From Carpediemonas membranifera (taxonomy: Eukaryota; Fornicata): DNA of 64,000 bases. The notes under the pieces were generated by a model. That model had not been told where the DNA came from and did no database searches. It saw nothing but the letters and a program-made list of their open reading frames with translations. The position numbers and the translations under genes are program-made. Every line of letters begins with the position of its first letter. Within the stretch, counting starts at the first letter, position 1. Shown one piece after another: positions 9,401 to 18,298 of this stretch. Location of the stretch: the NCBI GenBank assembly GCA_019828565.1, contig JAHDYR010000038.1, forward strand, positions 248,001-312,000, given 5' to 3'.

Positions 9401-11178
9401 CTGCGCTCAAGGGCCGCGTCAAGGAGGCGCTGGAGAGGAGCGAGGAGCTCGACGCGCACATCATCAGCGGCGACGTCGGAAAGATGCGCTCGAAGAAGCT
9501 GCTCAGAGATCCACTGTTCGACCCAGTCGTCCTCAGCTGCCTCGACCGGGAGGGCCGGTCGCCCTTGTACAGCGCGTTCGTGCACGACCAGCCGCAAGCC
9601 TTCGCGACGCTGCTCAAGGCCGGCTGTCTGCTCGACGACGCCTTTCCGGACGGCCACCCGCTGCTGGCCGCCGTCGCCAAGCCGCCGATGCTGGCCGCGA
9701 TGCTTGATACGAGGGTTGATCTCGACACCGTCAGCCGGAACACGACTGCGCTCGTGGTCGCCATCCAGGGCGGCCACTGGGACTCCGCGACTAAGCTTCT
9801 CGCCCGCGGCGCCGACCCCCTCCTCCCGCCGGTAGGCGTCAACGCGCTGCAGGCCGCCAAGCGCGTGACAGACTCGCTCATGGCTGGCGTGATCCGGGCC
9901 GCCATCGACAGCGTCCTGACGAAGCAGCTCGACAAATCCATCACGCAGGGCAACACCGCTGCTGTGAAGCGGCTGCTCACGGCGGGCGTGCCCGCGAACG
10001 GTGTGGAGGGCAAGATGCCTCCGCTCTTCGCCGCCGTCAAGGCGGGCAACTTCGACATCGTCAGCCTGCTGCTGAAGCACGGCGCCGACCGGGCCGCGAC
10101 GTACAAGGGCAAGACAGCTGCCCAACGCGTGAAGAAGAACAGCAATCTGCAGTTCTTGCTGCAGAGCAAAGCGGAGCCCGCGCGCGTGAACTATGACCTC
10201 AACGTGGACATCACAAAGCCGGCGGGCAGCATTGTGTTCAGCCAGGCCGACCGCATCGGCGAGGGCGGCATGGCGGCCGTATTCCGCGGCACGTACGGCG
10301 GCAGCGAATGCGCTGTCAAGGTCGTCGCGCGGGCCGACCTGAACGCGATGCAGGCCGACCGACTCCAGAGCGAGATCTTCATCCACAAGCAGCTGCGCCA
10401 TAACAACGTCATCGGGCTCTACGCGCTCGAGCAGGATTATACGGAGATCCGGCTCGCGATCGAGCTCGCGTCGGGGTCGCTCTCGGCGCTGCTGCTCTCG
10501 AAGACCGACCTGCCCTGGGACGCGCGGCTGCAGTTCGCGCGCGACATCGCCACGGCCATGGCGTTTATGATTGGCGAGGGCTACGAGCACAGGGACCTCA
10601 AGTCGCTCAACGTCCTCATCACTGGCTCCACAGCAAACCTTAGCGACTTCGGGCTGACCGCGCGACTTGAAGATCATGTGAATTTCGTCGAGGGCTCGTG
10701 GCCGTGGATGGCGCCCGAGCGCTTCGACGGCGTGGGCGGCGAGAAGGCCGACGTCTACGCCTTCGGCATCACGCTCTGGGAGATCGCCGCGCGCGACATC
10801 CCGTATCGCCAGGAGCACCTCGGGCTCGACGCAATCCGCGCGCACGTGCGGGCTGGCTACCGGCCGATGATTCCCGCGGGCACGCCGGCCGCCGTGGGCG
10901 AGCTGATCAACCGATGTGTGGCGCCCGACCCGCGCGACCGGCCCACCTTCGCGGAGGTTGTCGCCGCGCTCCCCGACAGCGTCTCGACCGAGATGCTCCC
11001 GGAAAGCGCCGTGCACAACCACGAGGTCGGCACGTTCGCGAACGCCAGCGCGCCCGGCATGACGCTGTCCGAAGACGAGAGAGCAGCCGCGCTCGCCGCG
11101 ATGGGCACGGTCACCGCGACATACCGCACGAACGCGCCCAGCGCCCCAGGCCTGCGCACGCTGAACGGGGCATATTAA
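6475..11178 (+). CDS. TKL-type protein kinase with novel repeats, WD40 propeller and ankyrin-like repeats
   Basis: A 1,567-residue multidomain kinase. Order: one novel repeat of about 75 residues (42-118); seven WD40 blades (119-407); about five more repeats (414-493, 551-632, 640-720, 723-810, 815-900) marked by 'PLT..DL..' and 'PRSF.M.L..P..TV'; a helical linker (905-1000); ankyrin-like repeats (about 1025-1232, for example NFDIVSLLLKHGAD); and a kinase domain (about 1253-1500). The kinase looks active: glycine loop IGEGGMAAVFRG, Lys1282, HRDLKSLN with Asp1374, DFG at 1391, and APE at 1413. It resembles the tyrosine-kinase-like group and should phosphorylate Ser/Thr in the cytosol. The start may lie upstream, at 6375, through a 28-nt intron. 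The gene before it is a shorter paralogue without ankyrin and kinase parts. Confidence 0.9.
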   Translation: MQPAASLRESSNTVDRSNGASSTIISRSQSCIIVDGWIRKATTRVFTTEDKFHLRPLAESPLTATDLALILDNLSVRPREFSMRLTEPDLTVTMRHGKLAADKPDSAVDDLLAAWNARMTECIQTMKGHTNHVISVAFLPDGTMVTGSRDGTTKLWDKHGVCTMTMEHGGRVMCIAVSPDGSTIASGGSDHKIKLWNQTDRLVATLEGHANDVRSIAFSSDGKTLVSGSDDKTVRTWDIATGECRTMEGHSREILSVAITPDGKTIVSGSSDCTVKVWDAESGRLEQTMNEHTDSVTTVAVSPDGTVMVSGSADKTIRLWDTRTWVYFAVCRGHTGAVRSVAFSPDSRTLASGSEDKSIKLWDIGEGSGDCYQTLWGHTYWVFGVAFSPDGSTLLSGSTDSSAKLWQIKHSPEIEEVCAQSTLDADISLPSDDSPLSIRDLARVTAQMLATGLPRSFEMRLARSPVIISMDDGLFLETPASPEVRLLLAPLNYSRLNKLVAQACADAEIELPVTSTAVMDPHGFISVSPSDDKIAAALLPVNRPHIAAVFARICAQPVTSDTAISIAPADLSTLKKLLAHVEAFGVAPRSFKVQLDDQATTVTLGPTGFEVAPPNQTVAKVLSGFSFLTTHLGAISTDDEISLGEEAPLTANDFRAALSRLAGRRIAPRSFEMKLSKPQIVVKLNAEKFLVARGAATGSAQNPVTAIMNQFNQAVFRHKIDEFCAQPVTADSDVYLTFDKKSAPILRITLGDLSRVVDHILSCHVLPRSFTMQLRSPQCTIQRNNDGFFCPSVPKSAVYDIIDPLNRICLDAILDGRLRRPVNSKTELRYMFPGYVPTDARDLRRVLDHATAGDKLPRVFQMKVNRPETTVSLGPRGFTSTHANSGVNAVLKQVNALPVVAKLIKVHDAERMLSGADDAIFTDANLESAKALLDKANVLLTVAGPHATQLKERVLALRTDLARLQPVQALDEDLMPALKGRVKEALERSEELDAHIISGDVGKMRSKKLLRDPLFDPVVLSCLDREGRSPLYSAFVHDQPQAFATLLKAGCLLDDAFPDGHPLLAAVAKPPMLAAMLDTRVDLDTVSRNTTALVVAIQGGHWDSATKLLARGADPLLPPVGVNALQAAKRVTDSLMAGVIRAAIDSVLTKQLDKSITQGNTAAVKRLLTAGVPANGVEGKMPPLFAAVKAGNFDIVSLLLKHGADRAATYKGKTAAQRVKKNSNLQFLLQSKAEPARVNYDLNVDITKPAGSIVFSQADRIGEGGMAAVFRGTYGGSECAVKVVARADLNAMQADRLQSEIFIHKQLRHNNVIGLYALEQDYTEIRLAIELASGSLSALLLSKTDLPWDARLQFARDIATAMAFMIGEGYEHRDLKSLNVLITGSTANLSDFGLTARLEDHVNFVEGSWPWMAPERFDGVGGEKADVYAFGITLWEIAARDIPYRQEHLGLDAIRAHVRAGYRPMIPAGTPAAVGELINRCVAPDPRDRPTFAEVVAALPDSVSTEMLPESAVHNHEVGTFANASAPGMTLSEDERAAALAAMGTVTATYRTNAPSAPGLRTLNGAY

Positions 11179-11331
11179 TCGTGACCTAAGCGAGGCTTGC
11201 GTTAGTGTCCCAATCGACTCTGGGTTCTAATAAAGCAAACAGATTGAGTGATTGTCAGACACTCACGTGCACATTGACTGGGTGGGTTGGGCTTGGTCGT
11301 TCAATCAAGAGCTACAAGAGACTATACGGAG

Positions 11332-11592
11332 ATGGAGGCAACCAAGAAAAACCAATACGCCAACTACTCTGACGAAATTGAACTCGTCATCTTCAACCTC
11401 TCACCCGATGGCGGGAACCTCGACGCCTGTGCCAAACGGGCGCGCGATCTCTGCAAGCGCGAGTCGGGAGGATACGCACCACCGCTGAAACTTGTCCGTG
11501 AACACCTAGCAGAAGCCTTTATGCGCGAGACAGTGAAAGCCCACCAGGCCCACGGAGCCGCAGCCCACCTGGCGCTGCAAGACCTTGCCTAG
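11332..11592 (+). CDS. Small hypothetical protein (86 aa)
   Basis: The frame starts MEATKKNQYANYSDEIELVI and ends QDLA before TAG. Composition and codon use are like real genes nearby. The sequence suggests a short beta element (IELVIFNLS) followed by helices with a Cys-Lys-Arg segment and a His/Ala-rich C-terminal helix. The frame stays open upstream without an ATG, so the ATG at 11332 is preferred. I do not recognise the family. A TTGAGTGATT motif lies about 90 nt upstream (11243-11258). Confidence 0.55.
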   Translation: MEATKKNQYANYSDEIELVIFNLSPDGGNLDACAKRARDLCKRESGGYAPPLKLVREHLAEAFMRETVKAHQAHGAAAHLALQDLA

Positions 11593-11699
11593 GTATCTCA
11601 GTTCCACACAGCTACAACCCTCTGCAGTATAATGGGCTATATAAATCAAATCCAGTTTTGAGTGACTCTTCATTTGAAAAACAGAACCGAGAAAACACA

Positions 11700-11813
11700 A
11701 TGGGCAACGCAGGCAACGCAGGAACGGGAAACTTATACCCCCATACCACTGAGTATGGAAACGACAATTCGTTAGCAAGGACTGGTGAGAACGGGAATGT
11801 ACAAGGCATTTAG
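11700..11813 (+). CDS. Possible micro-ORF with an MGN (myristoylation-like) start
   Basis: This is a 37-codon frame beginning MGNAGNAGTGNLY. Gly2 followed by small residues would suit N-myristoylation. It lies 28 nt after a TTTTGAGTGACT motif (11656-11672). The same arrangement (motif, then an MGN start) occurs at 60100-60134. It may be a real small protein or the first exon of a longer gene; the parallel is the only support. Confidence 0.25.
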   Translation: MGNAGNAGTGNLYPHTTEYGNDNSLARTGENGNVQGI

Positions 11814-11881
11814 GTGTGTCATCCTGTAGGCTGGCATTCGTGGCCACTGGATGTGATAAACGCATTCTCAGAGATCGATCG

Positions 11882-12319
11882 ATGGTTTCTGCCCATCCAT
11901 TGTCAGAAATATGTTCCCAGAAATTTGTGGCAGAGATACGCCGAGCGGATAACTGGACTCCTGACCGTGCCTTGCCCGCCCGCAATATTCGGCTGCATCT
12001 GGTCATCTGCTTGGATTCAGCAGACGACTCAGTGCGCTTGGCAGAGTCATCAACAGACGTAAGCTCCCAGATGACACTTGCAGGAGGCCGCGTCGTCACG
12101 TGGCACGGCCAAATGTCACACACGTCGCTGTCCATGATGCTGCTGAAATTGCTCCCTACAGACGCGAAAGATGCATATGACTGGCACCGCTGGGTCGAGA
12201 TAACTGCCGAGTCGTCCTCTCGAGGGGTCAGAGGCCAGTGGCCGATCTCGATCACAGACGAGAGCACCTCATACAGCAAAGCAATGTTTTGGAGGGCTGT
12301 GTTCACATTAGCTCCATGA
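11882..12319 (+). CDS. Hypothetical protein (145 aa)
   Basis: The frame from ATG 11882 (MVSAHPLSEICSQKF) to TGA 12317-12319 has G/C-rich third positions and a mixed, soluble-protein composition, for example a block rich in Leu, Val and Asp around residues 37-50. The frame is open further upstream without an ATG, so an unseen 5' exon is possible. The opposite strand is also open over this span but has poorer codon composition. No family is recognised. Confidence 0.4.
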   Translation: MVSAHPLSEICSQKFVAEIRRADNWTPDRALPARNIRLHLVICLDSADDSVRLAESSTDVSSQMTLAGGRVVTWHGQMSHTSLSMMLLKLLPTDAKDAYDWHRWVEITAESSSRGVRGQWPISITDESTSYSKAMFWRAVFTLAP

Positions 12320-12453
12320 GCCTACGTCTCCACAAATGTCTCCATTCATCGGATATCGGCCTTGACTGCTGATATCCACAAAATCTCTTCCCATTTTCGG
12401 ACAAGTTGGGGCCAATGTGTGTCAATGTTCCCATTTTCTGCGCATAACTCTCA

Positions 12454-12672
12454 TCATTGTTTACGGAAGACGCCTCTCTGCTCTTGCTCGAGAACGAAGA
12501 CTCTGGCTCCAGGGCCATCAGCAGGCCCTTGGTGCATTGGTGGAAGTACCTTGAAATACTCTTGTTTAGGAGCTGGTGATCCAATGCCTGTTTCTTCAAC
12601 GTTTCCCATAGCTTTGTCGTCGAAAGTGATTCTGCCATAAACTGCGGGCGACACTATCTCAAAAAAACTCAT
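12454..12672 (-). CDS. Small hypothetical protein (72 aa)
   Basis: The frame starts MSFFEIVSPAVYGRITFDD and ends GVFRKQ before TGA. It is Gly/Pro-rich in the middle with a charged C-terminal end. An overlapping minus-strand frame (12303-12638) competes with it; I prefer this one because its composition is more regular. No family is recognised. Confidence 0.35.
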   Translation of the reverse strand: MSFFEIVSPAVYGRITFDDKAMGNVEETGIGSPAPKQEYFKVLPPMHQGPADGPGARVFVLEQEQRGVFRKQ

Positions 12673-12823
12673 ATGTATCTCGGAAATCTCCCAACCAAAT
12701 AACCGCTACATGTACCAGAGCCGCATATCCGACTAGCCCGAGGCAGACGACACGCGGACTTCCTGTTTGCTGAACAATCTGTGAAATGCGATAAGCACAC
12801 AAGCCCTTAGCCCGATAAACAGC

Positions 12824-13568
12824 CTATTTAGTCTTACAATCGGCCAACTCCACATGCATGACCTGCTCCACCACTGTGCCCGCCCCCCGCTGTCTCATCA
12901 GAGACCAGGATATCCAGGCTGAGAACAAGGCGCATGCTGGCCACACGAAGTCTCCGTCTGGATTCTTAAAGGGGATCCGGTATGCGAATTCAATGTCGCC
13001 ACCGCAAATTGCGCGGTAGAAAAGACCGGCAAGAATCATAGCAAGTCCGGGGGCCCAGGAACGCACAGAGCTGTTGACAGGCCTGGCTACCGCCTGCTTA
13101 TGCAGCACGTACCCGACAATGACCGGGGGAAAGTGGCATATCCACTGAGTGAGAGGAGGGCAAGGGACAAACCTGCTCGTGGCTCCAGCGGTTGGGCCAG
13201 TAGAGGACGATGAAGGAGAGCACTGTGACCCCATAGCTGAATGTGACGGCGGTGATGTAGAGCTCGCCCCGCTCGATGGCCCGGTTGACGCGGGAAGAGA
13301 GGGAGGGGTGGGAGGCGACGAGACGCTTGAAGAGATAGGTGATCACAAGAACTTGATGCGTCAAAAACATGTAGTAGCACTGATAGACCGGAAGGTGAAA
13401 GCCTTCAAACTTCGGGGAGCGTGTAGAAATGATGGAATTGAAGAAGCTCGTCGCCAGAAGCCAGAGGATCCGAACGACATCGGAATACCATGGTACATGA
13501 AGATATAGCTCTCGGCTGTCAAGAACGGAAGCAGATCGCTTCTCAGTCGCCGCTGAACCAGCAGCCAT
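12824..13568 (-). CDS. Multi-pass membrane protein, weakly AIG1/FAR-17a-like, spliced
   Basis: Two overlapping frames join across a 28-nt intron (13145-13172), giving a 238-residue protein that starts MAAGSAATEKRSAS. It has about five or six hydrophobic segments, including VVRILWLLATSFFNSII, CYYMFLTHQVLVITYLF, TAVTFSYGVTVLSFIVLYW and LAMILAGLFYRAI. Segment order and scattered Trp, His and Pro residues recall the androgen-induced-1/FAR-17a family of membrane threonine hydrolases, but the match is weak and the catalytic residues are not securely aligned. Without splicing, neither frame gives a sensible membrane protein. Confidence 0.65.
13145..13172 (-). other. 28-nt spliceosomal intron
   Basis: On the minus strand it reads GTTTGT...CTCACTCAG, phase 0, between codons CAG and TGG. 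It joins the N-terminal frame (…NRWSHEQ) to the C-terminal frame (WICHFPPVIVGY…). The donor GTTTGT is shared with the TMC-gene intron at 62247-62277. Confidence 0.75.
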
Positions 13569-13756
13569 TCAGGCTGGACTTTGCGAAATTCGCAAACGAT
13601 CAAGGGAAGCGGACACAAAGTTTGGTCATCACGGGAAGGACAATCTAACGGCTAGCCAACCAAGTCGCCCATGTACATCCACTGTCAGCTTCCTCGCATA
13701 CGACTGTACGAAACAGTGAGTGGACGCCCCTCGTTCCCGTCCTAAGTTGTGTAAGT

Positions 13757-14407
13757 TTACTCCTTGGCCTCGCCGGCTTCCTCAGCTTCCTTCTCGGGGG
13801 CGGCCTCCGCATTCTTAGCGTGTCTGACACGCTTGCTGCGCTGCTTGTTGCTCTTCCTCCCTTCCTTGAGAACCTTCATAGAGGCGACGTTCGCCTTATA
13901 GTCCACAGTATCAACGCCGAGGAGGTTTTTGATCTTCTCCTGCACTCTCTGGCGCACCTTACCGTCTCTGGCGTCATCCAGCCAAACCATGACGGAGTCG
14001 TCCTTCGCGCGGACGTGAACAGTGACGCCGATAATACCGGGCTCCTCAAAGACCTCGCCCATAGCCGCCGCAGCCACAGCCTCCCAGATGTGGTTGACAG
14101 TGAGCTCCTGCTGCCGTCTGATCTTGACAGAGAAGGTGCCGCCGTTGGGGAGGGACTCCCAGAGCGGGAGACTTCCCTCGCGGAAGATGTGAACGTTGTC
14201 GTCCTTCTCAAGGTCAGAAGGACGCTTCATTTGGGAGAAGACCGCGTTGAAATCCTCGACTGAGGAGATGGAGGCCACGTTGCTGAGATTCTCCTTGTAC
14301 TCAGAGGGCGCGTCTACTTTCGTATCACGCTTGTTGTAGTATGTTACCCATGTCGACTGGAAGCCGTGGATGTCGCTCTGTTCCGTCTGCTGCGTAGTTT
14401 CAGCCAT
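13757..14407 (-). CDS. Translation initiation factor eIF4E family, class-II (4EHP)-like
   Basis: eIF4E proteins bind the mRNA 5' cap. This 216-residue copy starts at MAETTQQTEQ (ATG 14407), where family similarity begins; the longer frame from 14521 adds an unlike leader. Cap-pocket features: Tyr37 in SEYKENL stands where class I eIF4E has Trp56; Trp83-Glu84 (PLWES) matches Trp102-Glu103; and the late Trp in VMVWLDDA matches Trp166. Tyr in place of Trp56 and the RPSDL stretch resemble human 4EHP. The Trp of the VEDFW motif, which contacts eIF4G and 4E-BPs, is Asn54 here. The C-terminus is a Lys/Arg/Glu-rich extension. It may be a repressor-type or specialised cap binder (inference). Confidence 0.85.
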   Translation of the reverse strand: MAETTQQTEQSDIHGFQSTWVTYYNKRDTKVDAPSEYKENLSNVASISSVEDFNAVFSQMKRPSDLEKDDNVHIFREGSLPLWESLPNGGTFSVKIRRQQELTVNHIWEAVAAAAMGEVFEEPGIIGVTVHVRAKDDSVMVWLDDARDGKVRQRVQEKIKNLLGVDTVDYKANVASMKVLKEGRKSNKQRSKRVRHAKNAEAAPEKEAEEAGEAKE

Positions 14408-14999
14408 TTCGTTCAATTCGACTCTGGCGGGTTTTGCCTTTTGCCCCGGAAACCGTGCCGGTGCAGCGTTATCAGACTTGCATGCGACTAGTAGACACAT
14501 GATGCTGCATGAAGCAGGCATGGCTCCAGCATGGAGCGAATTTCCTTACTGTGCTAGCCTGGCTGATCATCATCTGCTAAGCATCGAGAAGCTCTATCCC
14601 TTCAAGGTGCTATAGCACTCGCGTGGTCGTTACCACAGCACTGGCAGGGAGGGTGCGAGTCGCCTTTCTCCTCGCCCCTCACTTCATCTGTTGACGGTGT
14701 CAATGAACAGCTTGCGGCACCGAGAGTGTTGTGAGGGGCCGGATGACCTATTATCTCTGGGAATCAACACTTATGATGCAGCGGCAGTTGAGAAATACAA
14801 AGTCGAGGAGTCAGCATCCATATGCGAATGATTGATGCAAGGACTACAGACTGTAGAATCACATGCTGAGCACATATTTGCCGTTTTATTGTTCTAGAAA
14901 GCCAAAACGGCTATCTGTTCTCCTTCTAGCACGATATTTTGCTCAAACTGAGATGATTGCGAATCCTGGAACGATAGGCTGTGCATTCATCCAAAACCC
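14408..14999. other. Intergenic region between eIF4E and the protease gene
   Basis: About 590 nt, divergently flanked. Short frames only. I see no RNA gene or repeat. Confidence 0.5.
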
Positions 15000-17843
15000 A
15001 TGATTGCACGAATAACGCATCCAAGATTCTGTGCTCACGACGATATATCGCTCATTCTCGTCGCCCTTCCCTTCCTCCTTATCGCAATGATCGCTGTCTT
15101 CCGTTCCTTCGCCGTTGCCGACGAGCTTCCTCCATTTATCGCCGACGTAGGCGACTTCTCCACCAAGGGCAGCGGCCTAGAGTTCACTGACCCAGACGTC
15201 GTTGATCTGCCGCCCGACTTGCTCCAGTCTGACGGTGATCTCATTCCTCTCGAGGAGCTGGCCACAAACTTCTCGTACCGCGACAACCCATGCCGTTCAG
15301 AGATCCTTGATCAAGGCGGCTGCGGCAGCTGCTGGAGCGCAGTGACCGCGGTGATGCTCAACGACCGCTTCTGCCTCGAGTCCAACGGCACACTGCGCCC
15401 TCGCATATCGGCCGAGTTCCACATTCAGTGCGACCACCAGTGCGCGTACGGTGTCTGCAACAACGGGTGCGATGGCGGCCACTACTTCTCGTCACTGACG
15501 TTTACAAACAAGTACGGCGCCACCACCGAGGCCTGCTACCCCGCCCAGAGCCACTCAACGCCGTACGAATACGACTGCAAGGCCATATGCCCTGGCACAC
15601 CCCTTGGTGCCCCCATCCCGCGCTACATGACGGGCGAGCTGTACAGGGTTACTGGCGAGAAGGCGATGGCGAACGAACTCGTCGCCCACGGCCCAATTCC
15701 CGTCGCCATACGGCTTTACTCGGGCCTGTACACCCTCGAGCCGGGTCAGGTTTACGTCAAGACCGACAACGAGATCTATAGAGGAGGTCATGCCGTCGTC
15801 ATCGTCGGCTACGGCGTGACTTCGGATGGAGTCAAATACTGGGAGTGTGCCAACTCCTGGGGCCCCAACTACTGCGACCAGGGCTACTTCTGGATCCGCC
15901 GCGGGTCGAACGAGCTGTCGATCGAGTCGTATCCCTGCGGAGTCGCCCCCATCCTGACGGCCCAGATCACGGTCACCGCGCCCGCCTCAGGTGATGCTCT
16001 CATCGTAGGCAAGGGTGCGGGTGTCGAGTGGACCATCTCGGGTCACGTACCCGAGACAGTCGTGATCAAGCTGGTCAAGGGCACCAAGACGGTCGCCACA
16101 CTCGCCGAGGCCGCGCCCAACACTGGGTCATTTGCGTTCACTGTGCCCGGGGTCGCCGTTGGTGCAGATTATGCCGTATCGGTCATATGTGAGGCCGCAC
16201 AGGGCAAATCGGCCGTCTTCACAGTCACCGCTGAGTTCACCGCGACGGTCACAGCGCCCAAGGCAGGCGATATCATCGAAACGGGCGCGACCATCTCTTT
16301 CTCGTGGACTATCTCGCCTACCAGCGCCATCTCCCTTCTGCCACCCGCCAGGTTGAGTCTGGCCGGGCCTGTCAACCTGACGCTCGGTACTTCGCTGCCC
16401 CTGGACAAGGATGCGGCGACCCTGCTGCCTCTGAGCATCCCCGAGGGCGACTATGTCGTTCGGCTCACCATCGGTGACAGCTCATTCGACTCGGGTAAGT
16501 TTGAGATCCAGATCGGCGGCAAGAAGACTATCACTGTTGGTAAGATGAGCGCCAGCTACGAGAAGGGCGCCGCAGCCTCTGTGACATGGCGAGTCAAGCC
16601 GGACAGCACGATATTCGACGCCCTCACAGTCACGCTGGTCGGCCCCCTCTCCAACGGCATCGGGGATAGCGAGACAGTGATGGGCACCGTCAACAACACA
16701 GGATCGTTTGCCTGGACGCCGGCAGACTCCTTGGCTGACGGTAGCTATTTCATACGCGTCGCATCCGTGGAGAAGCCCTCCGTCGCTGGTGAGTCGACTC
16801 TCTTCACCATCGAAGACCCGGAGACCATCGGCCCTGGCCTTCGGATGATCAGTCCTACCTCTGTCTCGGTCTGGCGCCAGGGGGAGATGGCGACGGTGCG
16901 GTGGAACACCACGGGCGATGTGCCCTTCGTCACAGTGGAGCTCTTCAACGCAGGCATGCTGTCGGAGACGATCGCGGAGAAGGTCGTCAACAACGGCTCC
17001 GTCAACTTCACACCGACGGAAAAGCAGACGCCCGCGGATACTTATAGCGTCCGCGTGCGCCAGTCTGCCAACCCGACCGTCCTGGCGCTCTCAGGGCAGT
17101 TCATCATCTGGGAACCACGCGCTGAGCCGTCCATGAAGTTCGACAGGCCGCGAAACACAACCATCGCCATCCCTGGAAAGCAGACGCTGGTCCGGCTGGT
17201 CAGTAGCGGCGGTACGTCGACGACACTCACGCTGCGTGACGCTGAGATGAATAAGATCGCCAATTTGTCAAGCGCGAGGCTCTCGGATGGCACCAACGAC
17301 GTCGCTGTCACAATCCCCGCCACGACTGCCCCTGGTACGTACCGGATCCAGGCCTACGACCCCGCCACAGGCGTCATCGCCAACTCCGCACTCTTCACAG
17401 TCCAGGAATCGGTTGGGCCAATTGACCTCGAGCAACCGACCGCCGCCTCCATTTGGTCAGCACTAGCGGATGTTCAGGTGCGCTGGTCAACCGCCGACCC
17501 GGCGACGCCGATGACAGTCGTCCTTTACAAGGGGTCCACCCTCATCACCGTCCTCGCCCGCGATGTCACAGGTGGTGTGTTTGACTGGCGTGTGCCTGAT
17601 TTGATTAACCCAGCTGATGGCTACATCATCCGGGTGCGGACGTCGGAAGCGCCCTACTCCTTTGTGGACTCCGCAGAGTTTGTGGCGGAGGCGGACCCGG
17701 ACGCTGAGGACGAGCCGCTCGATCCTCCCGAGCCGACTGTGCGCGAAGAAGACGACGACGATGATGAAGAAGACGACGACGGGGCCGGGCTGAGTGGCAT
17801 GTGTGCAGCCGTACTGACAGCGGGGCTGCTGGTCCTGGTATAA
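15000..17843 (+). CDS. Secreted papain-family (C1) cysteine protease with six beta-sandwich repeats and a GPI-like tail
   Basis: This 947-residue protein has a hydrophobic signal at about residues 17-40. A cathepsin-B/X-like C1 domain follows (about 72-312), with oxyanion Gln105, catalytic Cys111 (GGCGSCWS), His264 (GGHAVV) and Asn285 (ANSWG), plus conserved CNNGCDGG. Six tandem repeats of 85-95 residues follow (about 320-905), each with a V.W (or like) core and ending '..FTV', like the Ser-Thr-rich Kre9/Knh1-type domains of surface proteins. The end is an Asp/Glu-rich stretch, then small residues and a short hydrophobic tail (CAAVLTAGLLVLV), as in GPI-anchor signals. It probably acts on the cell surface or in a digestive compartment, with the repeats as a stalk. 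The propeptide looks very short. Confidence 0.9.
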   Translation: MIARITHPRFCAHDDISLILVALPFLLIAMIAVFRSFAVADELPPFIADVGDFSTKGSGLEFTDPDVVDLPPDLLQSDGDLIPLEELATNFSYRDNPCRSEILDQGGCGSCWSAVTAVMLNDRFCLESNGTLRPRISAEFHIQCDHQCAYGVCNNGCDGGHYFSSLTFTNKYGATTEACYPAQSHSTPYEYDCKAICPGTPLGAPIPRYMTGELYRVTGEKAMANELVAHGPIPVAIRLYSGLYTLEPGQVYVKTDNEIYRGGHAVVIVGYGVTSDGVKYWECANSWGPNYCDQGYFWIRRGSNELSIESYPCGVAPILTAQITVTAPASGDALIVGKGAGVEWTISGHVPETVVIKLVKGTKTVATLAEAAPNTGSFAFTVPGVAVGADYAVSVICEAAQGKSAVFTVTAEFTATVTAPKAGDIIETGATISFSWTISPTSAISLLPPARLSLAGPVNLTLGTSLPLDKDAATLLPLSIPEGDYVVRLTIGDSSFDSGKFEIQIGGKKTITVGKMSASYEKGAAASVTWRVKPDSTIFDALTVTLVGPLSNGIGDSETVMGTVNNTGSFAWTPADSLADGSYFIRVASVEKPSVAGESTLFTIEDPETIGPGLRMISPTSVSVWRQGEMATVRWNTTGDVPFVTVELFNAGMLSETIAEKVVNNGSVNFTPTEKQTPADTYSVRVRQSANPTVLALSGQFIIWEPRAEPSMKFDRPRNTTIAIPGKQTLVRLVSSGGTSTTLTLRDAEMNKIANLSSARLSDGTNDVAVTIPATTAPGTYRIQAYDPATGVIANSALFTVQESVGPIDLEQPTAASIWSALADVQVRWSTADPATPMTVVLYKGSTLITVLARDVTGGVFDWRVPDLINPADGYIIRVRTSEAPYSFVDSAEFVAEADPDAEDEPLDPPEPTVREEDDDDDEEDDDGAGLSGMCAAVLTAGLLVLV

Positions 17844-18298
17844 AGATCATAGCTTTGGCGACTGTTGATAGAGGGAGGATGGTGTGAGGCTGATTCTCAT
17901 GAGGGCTCCAAAGCTCTCCCTACCTCATGCCGAGCTCAGACCCAGCTCATGTTCCTGGGCTTCACCATGCGGCTGCCAACAGTCTTTATCATGACTGATC
18001 TAGCTAATTCCCAGAAAATCGGCCACAATCAGATTGATCAGAGTCAAGCAAGTCACTCGCACTACAAATACAAATACGGAGACGGTGGCGTAATTTTCAG
18101 CAGGAAGATTGGGTCCCACTGCTGGATCGTGCGTGCCCCTGACGCGGCCACCAGTAACCTTGGCCACGACCGTCGATTTGATGGAGTTCCGTCTCACCCT
18201 GCATTGGATGATCAATGATCGCCCAACTCAACTGTAGCACGAGCCTGACATTCAAAGGTGAGGTTGGACCCAATTCGATTCAAGGGTAAAAAATCTTT
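17844..18298. other. Intergenic region (convergent gene ends)
   Basis: About 455 nt between two converging genes. I see no supported gene or repeat. Confidence 0.5.

Noticed and set aside
9292-11022. 576-codon minus-strand open frame
   Set aside because: Antisense to the ankyrin and kinase part of the TKL kinase gene; its composition follows from the GC-rich sense codons and no domain is visible.
11506-12306. 266-codon minus-strand frame
   Set aside because: Begins without ATG, overlaps two plus-strand frames with better codon composition, and shows no domain. Not fully excluded.
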